In this document: piece after piece, positions 45,192 through 53,890 of the stretch
How positions within the stretch are numbered: position 1 is the stretch's first letter
Layout of the letters: each line of letters starts with the position of its first letter
Assembly (NCBI GenBank): GCA_023418505.1
Contig: JAEZZR010000011.1
Location: 62,001 to 126,000 of the forward strand
Reading direction: 5' to 3'
Length of the DNA: 64,000 bases
Source of the DNA: Actinomycetes bacterium
GTDB taxonomy: Bacteria; Actinomycetota; Actinomycetes; Mycobacteriales; Mycobacteriaceae
Made by a program: the position numbers and the translations under genes
Notes under the pieces: generated by a model
Databases searched by the model: none
What the model was told of the DNA's origin: nothing
Seen by the model: only the letters and a program-made list of their open reading frames with translations

Positions 45192-45749
45192 ATGCGTAAG
45201 TCTCTTATCTACCGCACCTCTGCTGTTGCTGCTGGTTCTGCTTTGCTTTTCGGCTTGGCTGCTTGCTCTACCGACGACGCTCAGGACGCAGCTAACGACG
45301 CCACCTCCGCAGTAACCTCTGCTGCTACCGAAGCAACGGATTCTGCTTCTGACGCAGCTGCCGACGCAACTGATGCCATCGGTGGCGATGACCACGCTGG
45401 CGAAGAAGTTGCCGAAGCTGATCTGCCTGCCGAAATCACCGACGCTGCAGCAAACCACGAAGCTTACGACGCCGGCTCGGGCGAGTTCGTTTCTGCTCAC
45501 CGTGATGGCGACAACTACGTTGCTGAGTACGAAAACGTTACTTTCGTGTCTTCCCCAGAGACCGGTGTACAGCCACTAATTGGCAAGATTCGCGACACTT
45601 GGGTTGAAGGTGGCGGCCTGCACAACGAAATCGGTCTGCCAACCGAGCCAGAGCGCGTGATCGACAACGGCTGGGAGCAGAACTTCACCAACGGCACCAT
45701 CATTTGGGCTCTTGACGAGGCCGGAAACTACACCGCTACGTTTGCGTAA
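45192..45749 (+). CDS. LGFP-repeat lipoprotein
   Basis: 185 residues. Signal peptide with lipobox LAAC (Cys25), so anchored in the membrane by lipid. Residues ~26-80 are low-complexity Ala/Asp/Thr/Ser, probably a flexible wall spacer. The C-terminal part holds an LGFP-type repeat (GGLHNEIGLPTEPE, then GWEQNFTNGTIIW), a module of corynebacterial envelope proteins thought to bind cell wall. AGGAG lies 12 nt before the ATG. It resembles small LGFP lipoproteins of other corynebacteria; its role is unknown. Confidence 0.8.
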   Translation: MRKSLIYRTSAVAAGSALLFGLAACSTDDAQDAANDATSAVTSAATEATDSASDAAADATDAIGGDDHAGEEVAEADLPAEITDAAANHEAYDAGSGEFVSAHRDGDNYVAEYENVTFVSSPETGVQPLIGKIRDTWVEGGGLHNEIGLPTEPERVIDNGWEQNFTNGTIIWALDEAGNYTATFA

Positions 45750-45764
45750 GAACTAAGAGCTAGG

Positions 45765-45799
45765 GTTTCCTGAATTTTTCAGAAATCCTCTTAGGAAAC
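45765..45799 (+). terminator. Weak terminator after the lipoprotein gene
   Basis: GTTTCCT pairs with AGGAAAC, enclosing CTGAA-TTT-TTCAG. It ends just before the -35 of the ptsG promoter. Confidence 0.45.
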
Positions 45800-45801
45800 T
45801 C

Positions 45802-45831
45802 TTGTCATTGCCCTCATCCTCGCGCTAGAAT
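45802..45831 (+). promoter_or_regulatory. Promoter of the PTS operon
   Basis: TTGTCA (45802-45807), an 18-bp spacer and TAGAAT (45826-45831). Transcription would start near 45838, leaving a leader of about 170 nt that contains the antiterminator hairpin and terminator. Confidence 0.6.
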
Positions 45832-45853
45832 CGAGCACAAGAAGTTCAACCCA

Positions 45854-45883
45854 GGGTTGTTACTCTTAATTTGAGGCAAGACC
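45854..45883 (+). promoter_or_regulatory. Ribonucleic antiterminator (RAT) sequence
   Basis: GGGTTGTTACT, a 10-nt centre and GGCAAGACC match the BglG/LicT/SacY RAT pattern (GGATTGTTACT...GGCAAAACC). Its 3' end overlaps the left arm of the following terminator, so protein binding here would stop the terminator forming. Confidence 0.85.
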
Positions 45884-45944
45884 TGAGACTTTAATAATTC
45901 AGCCTATCTACAGCTGAATACGTATTAAGTCTCAGGTCTTTTTT
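45880..45944 (+). terminator. Conditional terminator in the ptsG leader
   Basis: AGACCTGAGACTT(T)AATA with ATTCAGC pairs with GCTGAAT and TATTAAGTCTCAGGTCT, followed by TTTTTT. It is one of the strongest stems in the window yet lies inside the leader of the PTS operon, overlapped by the RAT. This is classic attenuation by a PRD-type antiterminator. Confidence 0.88.
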
Positions 45945-46006
45945 GTGTTTCTGGATCTTTTCTTCTCAGGAAAGCCAGATCGAAATGAGCGAAGGAGATG
46001 ACGAGC

Positions 46007-48187
46007 ATGTCGGATTTGACGTCGTCAGCCGAGAAAATCCTCGCGGAACTCGGCGGCGCGGGCAACGTAAAGTCGCTAACGCACTGTGCTACGCGGCTAC
46101 GTTTTGAATTGCATGACGCATCGAATGTAGATCAAAATAAAGTTCAAGCTATTGACGGCGTCTTGGGCGCTGTCCCACAAAGCGGTAACCGCTACCAGGT
46201 GATTATTGGTGGTGCCGTTGCCGATATGTTCAACGAAATCAACGCGCTACCTGCTATGAAGAGCCGCGAAGCTGGCGACGGAGCGGGTGCAGGCGCTGCA
46301 AAGTCTGACGCAGACATTAAGGCAGAAGCCCGTTCCAAGGCTCGGGGCAAGAATGCTTGGCTCGATAACTTCTTCGAGTTCCTGTCGGACTCGTTCCGCC
46401 CAATTCTGGGTGTGCTGCTGGGCGCATCGCTGATCATTGCGTTCACTGCTGTTCTCGACGCACTGAATATCGTCGACTTCCGCGCAGACGACAAACCAAT
46501 TTCTTGGGTTTTCGTCGATGCCATGTGGCGTTCGGTGTTCTACTTCCTACCATTGATGGTGGCTTACAACGCTGCTAAGAAGCTCAGCGTGGATCCATGG
46601 CTGGGCTTCACCATCATGGCAGCTCTGATGACCCCAGAGTTCATGAGCCTCAGCGATACGGAAAAGTTCGCTGACACCGTATGTACTGAAACTTCCTTCG
46701 GTAGTGAAGTTTGCTCCACTGAGATCTTCGGCCTGCCATTGCAGCTCAATGGTTACGGCGGACAGGTCTTCGTGCCACTGCTGATTGCTGGTGTACTGGC
46801 GTTGGTTTACCGCTTCTGGAAGAAGATCATTCCTGGCACCGTCCAGATGGTGTTCGTGCCATTCCTGTGCATGGTCATCATGATTCCTCTGTCCGCATTC
46901 CTGATTGGCCCATTGGGCGTTTGGTTGGGTACCGGCATTGGTAACGGCTTGTCCTGGATGAACTCCAACGCACCATTCGTATTCGCACTGATCATTCCAA
47001 TGGTCTACCCATTCTTGGTGCCACTTGGTTTGCACTGGCCACTAAACGCTCTGATGCTGATCAACATCCAGACCTTGGGTTACGACTTCATTCAGGGACC
47101 AATGGGTGCCTGGAACTTCGCTTGCTTCGGTGCAACCGCTGGCGTTTTGATCCTGTCGATCCGCGACCGCGATCTACAGATGCGTCAGACCTCTTCGGGT
47201 GCTTTGGCCGCAGGTTTACTGGGTGGCGTTTCCGAGCCTTCGCTCTACGGTATTCACCTACGCTTCAAGCGCATCTACCCACGTATGCTGCTCGGCTGCT
47301 TCGCTGGTGGTTTGACCATCGCTATCTTGGGTATCCCATCGGACGGTGTTACCACCGAGGCCTTCGTATTCACCTCGTTGCTCACCATCCCAGTGTTTAG
47401 CCCAATGTTGACCTACGCAATCTCGGTACTAGTTGCCTTCACCGTTGCGATGGTTGCCATTGTCTTGACCGACTACCGCACTCCAGAAGAGAAGGCGGAA
47501 GCTAAGGCTGCCGCTGCTGCTCGTGAAGCTGCTGAAGCTGAAGGCACCTTCGACGCTGCTGCTCCGGCTCAGACTCCTACCCTTGAGCAGCCACACACCG
47601 GCGCTGCTGCTGGTGCCGCTGGCGCTGGCGCAACTGCTGTCGCGGTCAAGGATCGTCCAGCTGAAGCTGCTGCTCCTGCAAACGAAGCTGAAACCGCAGA
47701 AGCTGCTGCACCAGCTGAGGTAGATACCCGCGAAGTCAAGGCTGTATTCGCCGGCCACGCTGTTTCGCTTGACGATGTGGACGACCCTGTGTTCCAGTCT
47801 CGCGCTCTCGGCGATGGTGTTGGTATTCAGCCAGGCGACGTTAATGCTGCAACTGTGGTGGCTCCTGTTGCCGGTACGTTGAAGACCGTCGCTAAGACCG
47901 GACACGCTTTCGGTATCAAGACGGACGACGGCGTAGAAATCTTGATCCACGTTGGTATCGATACTGTCCAGATGGATGGTGCTGGTTTCGACGTTGCTGT
48001 GGAAAAGAAGCAGCGCGTAGAGGTTGGCGATCCTTTGGTGAATGTGAACTTCACCGCAATTCGCGAAGCTGGTTACGACACCACCACCATGGTGACCGTG
48101 ACTAACGGGGCAAAACTGAAGAAGGTTGTCCCACTGGTAGACCGGGACGTTACTACTTCCGATGCAATTATCGAGGTAGAAAAGTAG
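46007..48187 (+). CDS. ptsG: Glucose-type PTS permease EIIBCA
   Basis: 726 residues from ATG 46007, 9 nt after GAAGGAG (ATG 45998 abuts the site and is unlikely). The domain order is B-C-A. EIIB: LTHCATRLRF with phospho-Cys27. EIIC: about ten membrane segments and GGVSEPSLYGIHLRF. EIIA: VEILIHVGIDTVQ with phospho-His648, after an Ala/Glu-rich linker at about 495-580. Stretches such as QTLGYDFIQGPMGAWNFACFG are nearly the same as in C. glutamicum PtsG, so glucose is the likely substrate. It is the first gene of an operon with the antiterminator-HPr fusion and ptsI, and its leader carries a RAT. Confidence 0.88.
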   Translation: MSDLTSSAEKILAELGGAGNVKSLTHCATRLRFELHDASNVDQNKVQAIDGVLGAVPQSGNRYQVIIGGAVADMFNEINALPAMKSREAGDGAGAGAAKSDADIKAEARSKARGKNAWLDNFFEFLSDSFRPILGVLLGASLIIAFTAVLDALNIVDFRADDKPISWVFVDAMWRSVFYFLPLMVAYNAAKKLSVDPWLGFTIMAALMTPEFMSLSDTEKFADTVCTETSFGSEVCSTEIFGLPLQLNGYGGQVFVPLLIAGVLALVYRFWKKIIPGTVQMVFVPFLCMVIMIPLSAFLIGPLGVWLGTGIGNGLSWMNSNAPFVFALIIPMVYPFLVPLGLHWPLNALMLINIQTLGYDFIQGPMGAWNFACFGATAGVLILSIRDRDLQMRQTSSGALAAGLLGGVSEPSLYGIHLRFKRIYPRMLLGCFAGGLTIAILGIPSDGVTTEAFVFTSLLTIPVFSPMLTYAISVLVAFTVAMVAIVLTDYRTPEEKAEAKAAAAAREAAEAEGTFDAAAPAQTPTLEQPHTGAAAGAAGAGATAVAVKDRPAEAAAPANEAETAEAAAPAEVDTREVKAVFAGHAVSLDDVDDPVFQSRALGDGVGIQPGDVNAATVVAPVAGTLKTVAKTGHAFGIKTDDGVEILIHVGIDTVQMDGAGFDVAVEKKQRVEVGDPLVNVNFTAIREAGYDTTTMVTVTNGAKLKKVVPLVDRDVTTSDAIIEVEK

Positions 48188-48206
48188 CCTGGCTACCGGA
48201 GGACTC

Positions 48207-49352
48207 ATGGAGATTTTGCGGGTATTCAACAACAACGTGGTGTTGGCTAAAGACACCACCGGTGAGGTCATCGTCACCGGGCGTGGTTTAGGTTTTCAAG
48301 CGAAGCCTGGCGACGTTGTTGATCCCGCGAAAATCGTCCGAGTCTTTGTACCTGCCGATGGTCGCGACCCCGACCATTTGGCCGAGCTACTGGCTGATAT
48401 CCCTATTGAATACATTCAGCTAGTGGCTAATGCCGCTACTGCAGCTGGTTTGTCCGACAGTTTGATGCAAAGCCCTACGCTGATTATGGCGTTGGCTGAT
48501 CACGTGAAGTTCGCGATCCGCCGGGCGAAAACTGGTCGTGGCTTTGAGTATCCACTCCTGGCTGAAGTGCGGCATTTATACGATGCAGAGTATTTGCAAG
48601 CTGTTGCCATTCTGCGTCATATCAATTCGCGCCTTTCCGAGCGCGGCGAGGTAACACTGCCTGATTCCGAAGCTGTGGCGTTGACACTGCATTTGGTAAA
48701 CGCTGGTTTCGCCTCTGGCGACTTGTCTTACACCTACCAAATGACGGGTGTTTTGCAGCAGTTAATTGACGTTGTGGAAAACACCTACGGTGTGGTTTTA
48801 CGACCAGATACCGCCAATATCGGACGTTTTATCACTCATCTTCGATATTTATTCGTACGAATTCGTCAGCATAAACAGCTGGTAGAAGGCCATTCTTCGA
48901 TTGCTGATGCGATTATGGCATCAGATCCGAAGGCATACGACTGCGCTTTGAAATTATCATCGATCGTAGAGTTGCGGCTCGACGCTTCGTTGACCGCTGA
49001 CGAGATCGCGTATCTCACTCTTCATATCTCGCGGATTACTTCCGCAATCAGTGAAGACAACTTATATGAAAGGAAGGAATCTCAAATGATTTCCCGTACT
49101 GCAACTATTGGTTCTTCTGTTGGTCTGCACGCTCGTCCCGCTGCAATCTTCACTCAGGCAGCTGGCGAATACGATTACGACATCACGATTTCCTTCGATG
49201 GCGAAGAAGCAGACGCAGCATCGATTTTGGAAGTTATGACTTTGGGCGCAAAGCATGGCGACGAAGTCACCCTTTCCAGCGATGAGGACGAAGCTGCAGA
49301 GGCTTTGGACGCGCTTGCTGAACTGTTGGCTCGCGACTTGGAAAACGAGTGA
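48207..49352 (+). CDS. PRD antiterminator fused to HPr (GlcT/LicT-type regulator with phosphocarrier domain)
   Basis: 381 residues, one uninterrupted frame from ATG 48207 (GGAGGA upstream). Residues 1-60 form the RNA-binding CAT domain (ILRVFNNNVVLAKD). PRD1 (about 70-170) has His99 (ADHVKF) and His162 (LTLHLVNAG); PRD2 (about 175-285) has His211 (FITHLRYLF) and His273 (YLTLHISRI). These match the regulatory histidines of LicT. Residues 294-381 are a complete HPr with GLHARPAA, whose His308 is HPr His15. GAAAGGAAGGAA lies just before ATG 49086 (residue 294), so free HPr may also be made. It should bind the RAT in its own operon leader. This fusion is unusual; see findings. Confidence 0.9.
   Translation: MEILRVFNNNVVLAKDTTGEVIVTGRGLGFQAKPGDVVDPAKIVRVFVPADGRDPDHLAELLADIPIEYIQLVANAATAAGLSDSLMQSPTLIMALADHVKFAIRRAKTGRGFEYPLLAEVRHLYDAEYLQAVAILRHINSRLSERGEVTLPDSEAVALTLHLVNAGFASGDLSYTYQMTGVLQQLIDVVENTYGVVLRPDTANIGRFITHLRYLFVRIRQHKQLVEGHSSIADAIMASDPKAYDCALKLSSIVELRLDASLTADEIAYLTLHISRITSAISEDNLYERKESQMISRTATIGSSVGLHARPAAIFTQAAGEYDYDITISFDGEEADAASILEVMTLGAKHGDEVTLSSDEDEAAEALDALAELLARDLENE
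49086..49352 (+). CDS. ptsH: Possible separate translation of HPr (internal start)
   Basis: ATG 49086 follows AAAGGAAGGAA by about 8 nt and would give an 88-residue HPr with phospho-His15 (GLHARPAA) and the ILEVMTLGA segment around the Ser46 region. Length and domain limits are those of ordinary actinobacterial HPr. Whether it is made separately, only as the fusion, or both, cannot be told from sequence. Confidence 0.6.
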   Translation: MISRTATIGSSVGLHARPAAIFTQAAGEYDYDITISFDGEEADAASILEVMTLGAKHGDEVTLSSDEDEAAEALDALAELLARDLENE

Positions 49353-49362
49353 GTCGATAGTC

Positions 49363-51072
49363 ATGAGTGAATCCACTTCTACTCCTGCTGAGCATCAAGT
49401 CATTTATGGCATTGGTGTTTCCGCCGGAACAGCACATGCGCCATTGGTGAAGGTGCTGCCCGCTCCTGGTGTAGATGCCAACGAACCTCCATCGACGGAT
49501 CCTACCGCTGATGGCGAGCGCGTCAAGGCTGCAATGCAGTCGGTGGCTCAGGGGCTAAAAGATCAGGCTGCGAACGCTTCGGAAAAGGCCAAGCCGATTC
49601 TGGAAGCAACTGCACAATTGGCTACCGACCGCGCACTGGTTAAGGCTGTCAACAAGAAGTTGAAGGCTGGCAGTGGCGTTACCCGTGCAGTGCACGATGC
49701 TGTAGAAGAGTACGCCAAGCTGCTCGCTGGCTTGGGCGGCTACATGGCAGAGCGTGTCACCGACTTGTACGACGTGCGCGACCGCACCATCTGCGAGCTT
49801 CGTGGCCTGCCAAAGCCAGGTATTCCAGAGCTCACCGAGCCAACGATCGTTGTTGCTGCCGATTTGGCACCAGCAGAAACCGCTACGTTGGATCTAAACC
49901 ATGTGGTGGGTATTGTCACCGAATTCGGCGGCCCTACCAGCCACACGGCAATTCTGGCAGCGCAATTGGGCATTCCTGCGGCCGTGAAGGTTCGTGGCAT
50001 CGGCGAGATCGCAGCTGGCGAGATTTTGGCTATCGACGGCGGTTCGGGTGAGGTTATCGTCTCCCCTACTGCCGAAGAGGTAGACGACTTGGCGGCACGT
50101 GCCGAGCGTCTAGCTGAAGCTCTAGCTCAGTCCAAGGGCGCTGGCAAGACTGCTGATGGTTACCCAATTAAGTTGCTGGCCAACATTGGTACTGCAGACG
50201 ATGCAGAAGCCGCTGCGAACGAGGATGTTGAGGGCTCTGGCCTATTCCGCTCTGAGTTCTTGTTCTTGGATCGCGATGATGCGCCAACGTTGGAAGAACA
50301 AACCGAGACCTACGCTCGCGTGTTCAAGGCTTTTGGCAAGCGTCGCGTTGTGGTTCGTACCCTCGATGCTGGCGCAGACAAACCACTGAGCTTCGCCGAT
50401 TTGGGTGAAGAAGAAAACCCAGCTTTGGGTCGCCGTGGTTTGCGTCTTACTCAGGCTCGCGAAGAGCTGATGGACACCCAGTTGGATGCTCTGGCAGCGG
50501 CTTGGGAGCAGACCGGCAAGGAAGCTGATCTGCGTGTGATGGCTCCAATGGTGGCTACCGTGGAAGAAGCCATGTGGTTCTCCAAGCGCGCTCGCGAGCG
50601 TGGCCTGCCGCAGGTGGGCATCATGGTGGAAATTCCAGCTGCTGCTATTCGCTCGAAGCAACTGCTGTCGATCGTCGACTTCGCCTCTATCGGCACGAAT
50701 GATCTTTCGCAGTACACCATGGCAGCAGACCGTATGCAGGGTGAACTAGCAGAGCTGCTGGATCCATGGCAGCCAGCTGTGTTGAACCTCATTCAGTCCA
50801 CCTGTGCTGGTGGCGATAAGACCGGTAAGCCAATTTCTGTTTGTGGTGAAGCCGGTGGCGATCCATTGCTCGCTCTGGTTTTGGTGGGCTTGGGCGTATC
50901 GTCGCTGTCGATGGCTCCACGCAAGGTAGCTCGTGTACGTGCAGCTTTGCAGTTGCATGATCGTTCTACCTGCCAGCAGATGGCTGCATATGCAACCGAT
51001 GCACTGACGGCAAAGGATGCCCGTGCTGCAGTGGAAAACATCATGCACCCACGGATGCGTGACTTGATGTAG
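49363..51072 (+). CDS. ptsI: PTS enzyme I (phosphoenolpyruvate-protein phosphotransferase)
   Basis: 569 residues from ATG 49363, 10 nt after the HPr stop; the ribosome site is weak, so translation is probably coupled. Enzyme I takes phosphate from PEP onto His194 (GGPTSHTAILAAQLG) and gives it to HPr His15. The PEP-binding C-terminal domain shows GSGLFRSEFLFLDRD, VRTLDAGADK, GIMVEIPAA, SIGTNDLSQYTMAADR and SVCGEAGGD. With ptsG and HPr in the same operon the complete glucose phosphorelay is encoded in 5 kb. A clear terminator follows. Confidence 0.94.
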   Translation: MSESTSTPAEHQVIYGIGVSAGTAHAPLVKVLPAPGVDANEPPSTDPTADGERVKAAMQSVAQGLKDQAANASEKAKPILEATAQLATDRALVKAVNKKLKAGSGVTRAVHDAVEEYAKLLAGLGGYMAERVTDLYDVRDRTICELRGLPKPGIPELTEPTIVVAADLAPAETATLDLNHVVGIVTEFGGPTSHTAILAAQLGIPAAVKVRGIGEIAAGEILAIDGGSGEVIVSPTAEEVDDLAARAERLAEALAQSKGAGKTADGYPIKLLANIGTADDAEAAANEDVEGSGLFRSEFLFLDRDDAPTLEEQTETYARVFKAFGKRRVVVRTLDAGADKPLSFADLGEEENPALGRRGLRLTQAREELMDTQLDALAAAWEQTGKEADLRVMAPMVATVEEAMWFSKRARERGLPQVGIMVEIPAAAIRSKQLLSIVDFASIGTNDLSQYTMAADRMQGELAELLDPWQPAVLNLIQSTCAGGDKTGKPISVCGEAGGDPLLALVLVGLGVSSLSMAPRKVARVRAALQLHDRSTCQQMAAYATDALTAKDARAAVENIMHPRMRDLM

Positions 51073-51092
51073 TAGCTAAGCACACTACTTCT

Positions 51093-51130
51093 CCACCCCA
51101 GTTAAAACTTTTTAGCTGGGGTGGATTTTT
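51093..51130 (+). terminator. Terminator of the ptsG-ptsI operon
   Basis: CCACCCCAG and CTGGGGTGG form a perfect 9-bp stem followed by ATTTTT. Confidence 0.9.
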
Positions 51131-51213
51131 CTATTTATTCTGTTCAACAGTTATATTTTAGCTACTTGAACGTTAATTGGTGCTTCGCGCTAGGTAAGGC
51201 ATAGTAAATACAT

Positions 51214-52416
51214 ATGAGCATCTCTAAAGTTGCGAACAGCTTGTTATTTCGCATCATCGTGGCGATCATCCTGGGCATTGCCTGCAGCTTCTTCTTCCCA
51301 GAAGCACTCACACGCGTATTTGCCACTTTCAACGGATTGTTCGGCAACTTCCTGGGCTTCTTCGTCCCCGTCCTGATTTTTGCCTTAATTACCCCCGCTA
51401 TCGCCTCGATGGGGCAAGGTGCGGGCAAGCTCCTTGGCCTTACCACTGGCATCGCCTATGGCTCGACGGTGATCTCTGGCCTGATGGCCTACGGCCTTAC
51501 TGTGGGGCTCTACGGCTGGCTGCTGGGAGGCGAGGCAGCAGGTACTGCAGTAGACGTTGATGAAGGCGCTATCGAGCCCTACTTCACCGTAGAAATGGCA
51601 CCACCTTTTGAAGTGATGACTGCCCTGCTGCTGGCCTTCTGCATTGGCCTGGCGATGACTGCAGTGAAATCTGATTCGCTCCAACGCGGTGCGGATCAGC
51701 TACGCAGCGTGATCATGAAGATCATTGAATCGTTCATCATCCCGATCCTGCCGTTCTACATCTTCGGCATCTTCCTTACCATGGGCCAAAACGGCAACCT
51801 CACCACCACGTTATCGATGTTCTTCAAGGTGCTGGTATTGGCCATTATCGGCACGATCGTATTGCTGAGCCTCCAATTCCTGGCAGCTGGTGCAATCGCT
51901 GGTAAGAATCCTGCCACTGCTTTGAAGAATATGATGCCGGCGTATGCCACAGCGTTAGGTACGTCGTCGTCGGCAGCTACTATCCCGGTGACCTACAAGT
52001 GCGCTACCCGCAATGGGGTATCTGCGAACGTCGCGGGCTTCACCGTACCGTTGTGCGCCACGATCCACCTGGCTGGCTCGATGATGAAGATCGTGCTTTT
52101 CGCGTTCGCGGTTTTGTACATGACTGGCGAGCCAGTTTCCGCGCCTACCGCGATCGGCTTCGTGTTGATGTTGGGTATCACGATGATCGCTGCTCCTGGT
52201 GTGCCGGGTGGCGCGATCATGGCGGCGGTGGGTCTGCTGACCTCGATGCTGGGCTTCAACGACGAGCAGGTGGCGCTGATGATTGCGGCGTACATTGCGA
52301 TTGACTCGTTTGGTACGGCTTGTAACGTCACGGGCGACGGCGCGATCGCTATGGTGGTCAACCGCTTCGCCAAAAACGATGAGGATGTCCCCGACGCCGC
52401 AGTTGCTGCGAAATAA
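51214..52416 (+). CDS. Dicarboxylate/amino acid:cation symporter (DAACS family)
   Basis: 400 residues with about eight helices and two re-entrant loops. ALGTSSSAATIPVT is the serine-rich HP1 loop motif and CNVTGDGAIA the helix 8 motif that binds substrate and Na+. Overall it resembles SstT (Ser/Thr) and GltP/DctA carriers; the substrate cannot be fixed, but the next gene is threonine synthase, so a Ser/Thr substrate would make sense. The ATG at 51214 follows a CATAGTAAAT stretch that may be a -10, suggesting a short leader. Confidence 0.8.
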   Translation: MSISKVANSLLFRIIVAIILGIACSFFFPEALTRVFATFNGLFGNFLGFFVPVLIFALITPAIASMGQGAGKLLGLTTGIAYGSTVISGLMAYGLTVGLYGWLLGGEAAGTAVDVDEGAIEPYFTVEMAPPFEVMTALLLAFCIGLAMTAVKSDSLQRGADQLRSVIMKIIESFIIPILPFYIFGIFLTMGQNGNLTTTLSMFFKVLVLAIIGTIVLLSLQFLAAGAIAGKNPATALKNMMPAYATALGTSSSAATIPVTYKCATRNGVSANVAGFTVPLCATIHLAGSMMKIVLFAFAVLYMTGEPVSAPTAIGFVLMLGITMIAAPGVPGGAIMAAVGLLTSMLGFNDEQVALMIAAYIAIDSFGTACNVTGDGAIAMVVNRFAKNDEDVPDAAVAAK

Positions 52417-52459
52417 GAAGCTGCAAATTTCACCGGCGCTGCTGGTAGGGTGAGCTGTT

Positions 52460-53890
52460 GTGAAATACATCTCCACCCGTGATCCGCAGCGCCGTGAAGC
52501 TACTTTTTCTGAAATTCTGCTGGGGGGACTAGCTAATGATGGTGGCCTTTACTTGCCATCGGAGTACCCGCAGTTGGACGATGCCACGTTAAAAAACTGG
52601 CGTCAGTTGCTTGACGACGAAGGGTACGCGGCACTTGCGGCACAGGTGGTAGCCCTGTTTGTCGATGACATTCCGGAAGAAGACATCGCTGCGATGTGTC
52701 AGCGAGCTTATAGCACGCCAAAGTTTTCGGATCCGGACATTGTGCCTACCGTGGAGCTCACCGAAGGCATGTACCTGGGCCGGCTATCCATGGGACCTAC
52801 GGCTGCGTTTAAAGATATGGCGATGCAGCTGTTGGGCGAATTGTTCGAATATGAACTAGATCGCCGCGACGCCACGCTGAATATCTTAGGGGCTACCTCT
52901 GGCGATACGGGATCCTCGGCGGAATATGCGATGCGCGGGCGCAAAGGCATTAACGTTTTTATGCTTACCCCGAAGGGGCGGATGACGCCGTTCCAGCAAG
53001 CACAGATGTTCGGTTTGGAAGATCCGAATATCCATAACATTGCCTTGGATGGGGTTTTCGACGACTGCCAGGATGTGGTTAAGGCGGTGTCTTCGGATCT
53101 GGAGTACAAGACCCAATACCGCATTGGTGCAGTGAACTCGATTAACTGGGCGCGTCTGATGGCTCAGGTTGTGTACTACATCTCGTGCTGGTTGCGGATC
53201 ACCGACGACAACCAGCAGAAGGTCAGTTTCTGTGTGCCTACCGGCAACTTCGGAGATATTTGTGCCGGCCACATCGCCAAGCAGATGGGCTTGCCTATCG
53301 ATCGCTTGATCGTGGCCACCAACGAAAACGATGTGCTCGATGAATTCTTCCGCACGGGCTCGTACCGAGTGCGCTCGGCTGCAGAAACGCTAGCTACTTC
53401 TAGCCCATCGATGGACATCTCGCGTGCCTCGAACTTCGAGCGCTTTATCTTCGATCTATTAGACCGCGATGCAGATCGGGTAGCTGAATTATTCGGCACC
53501 AAGGTACCGGAAGGTGGCTTTACCTTGACTGCCGATCAGAGCCTAGAAAAAGCTCGCAGCCAGTACGGTTTCCTTTCCGGTAAATCAACTCACGCCGATC
53601 GTGTCGCTACCATCGCGCAGGTGTACCGTGACCACGACGTGCTGATTGATCCGCATACAGCTGATGGGGTATTCGTCGCCCAGCAAGTACGAGACACTGT
53701 GGCTACTCCGATTGTGTGCCTGGAAACCGCGCTGCCAGTGAAGTTTGCGGATACCATCGTGGAAGCCATCGGTTTCGAGCCCGAATTGCCAGAGCGTTTT
53801 GCGGGCATCATGGACGCTCCACGTCGGGTAGCGGATCTGCCGAACGACGCCACAGTAGTCAAGCAGTTCATCAAAGAACGCATTGTCTAG
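52460..53890 (+). CDS. thrC: Threonine synthase
   Basis: 476 residues, PLP-dependent conversion of O-phosphohomoserine to threonine. The N-terminus YISTRDP and the segment GLANDGGLYLP are typical; the PLP lysine is Lys118 in GPTAAFKDMAMQ, followed by GATSGDTGSSAEYAMRG and PTGNFGDICAG. It belongs to the yeast/E. coli-like class (with the extra N-terminal domain). The start is GTG 52460. The stop overlaps the TTG start of the MFS gene by 8 nt. Confidence 0.94.
   Translation: MKYISTRDPQRREATFSEILLGGLANDGGLYLPSEYPQLDDATLKNWRQLLDDEGYAALAAQVVALFVDDIPEEDIAAMCQRAYSTPKFSDPDIVPTVELTEGMYLGRLSMGPTAAFKDMAMQLLGELFEYELDRRDATLNILGATSGDTGSSAEYAMRGRKGINVFMLTPKGRMTPFQQAQMFGLEDPNIHNIALDGVFDDCQDVVKAVSSDLEYKTQYRIGAVNSINWARLMAQVVYYISCWLRITDDNQQKVSFCVPTGNFGDICAGHIAKQMGLPIDRLIVATNENDVLDEFFRTGSYRVRSAAETLATSSPSMDISRASNFERFIFDLLDRDADRVAELFGTKVPEGGFTLTADQSLEKARSQYGFLSGKSTHADRVATIAQVYRDHDVLIDPHTADGVFVAQQVRDTVATPIVCLETALPVKFADTIVEAIGFEPELPERFAGIMDAPRRVADLPNDATVVKQFIKERIV

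Noticed and set aside
49040..49090. A frameshift or missed stop separating antiterminator and HPr
   Set aside because: The frame reads cleanly from PRD2 (LHISRITS) through a short linker into HPr with sensible codons. I keep the fusion as the working call and list a sequencing check.
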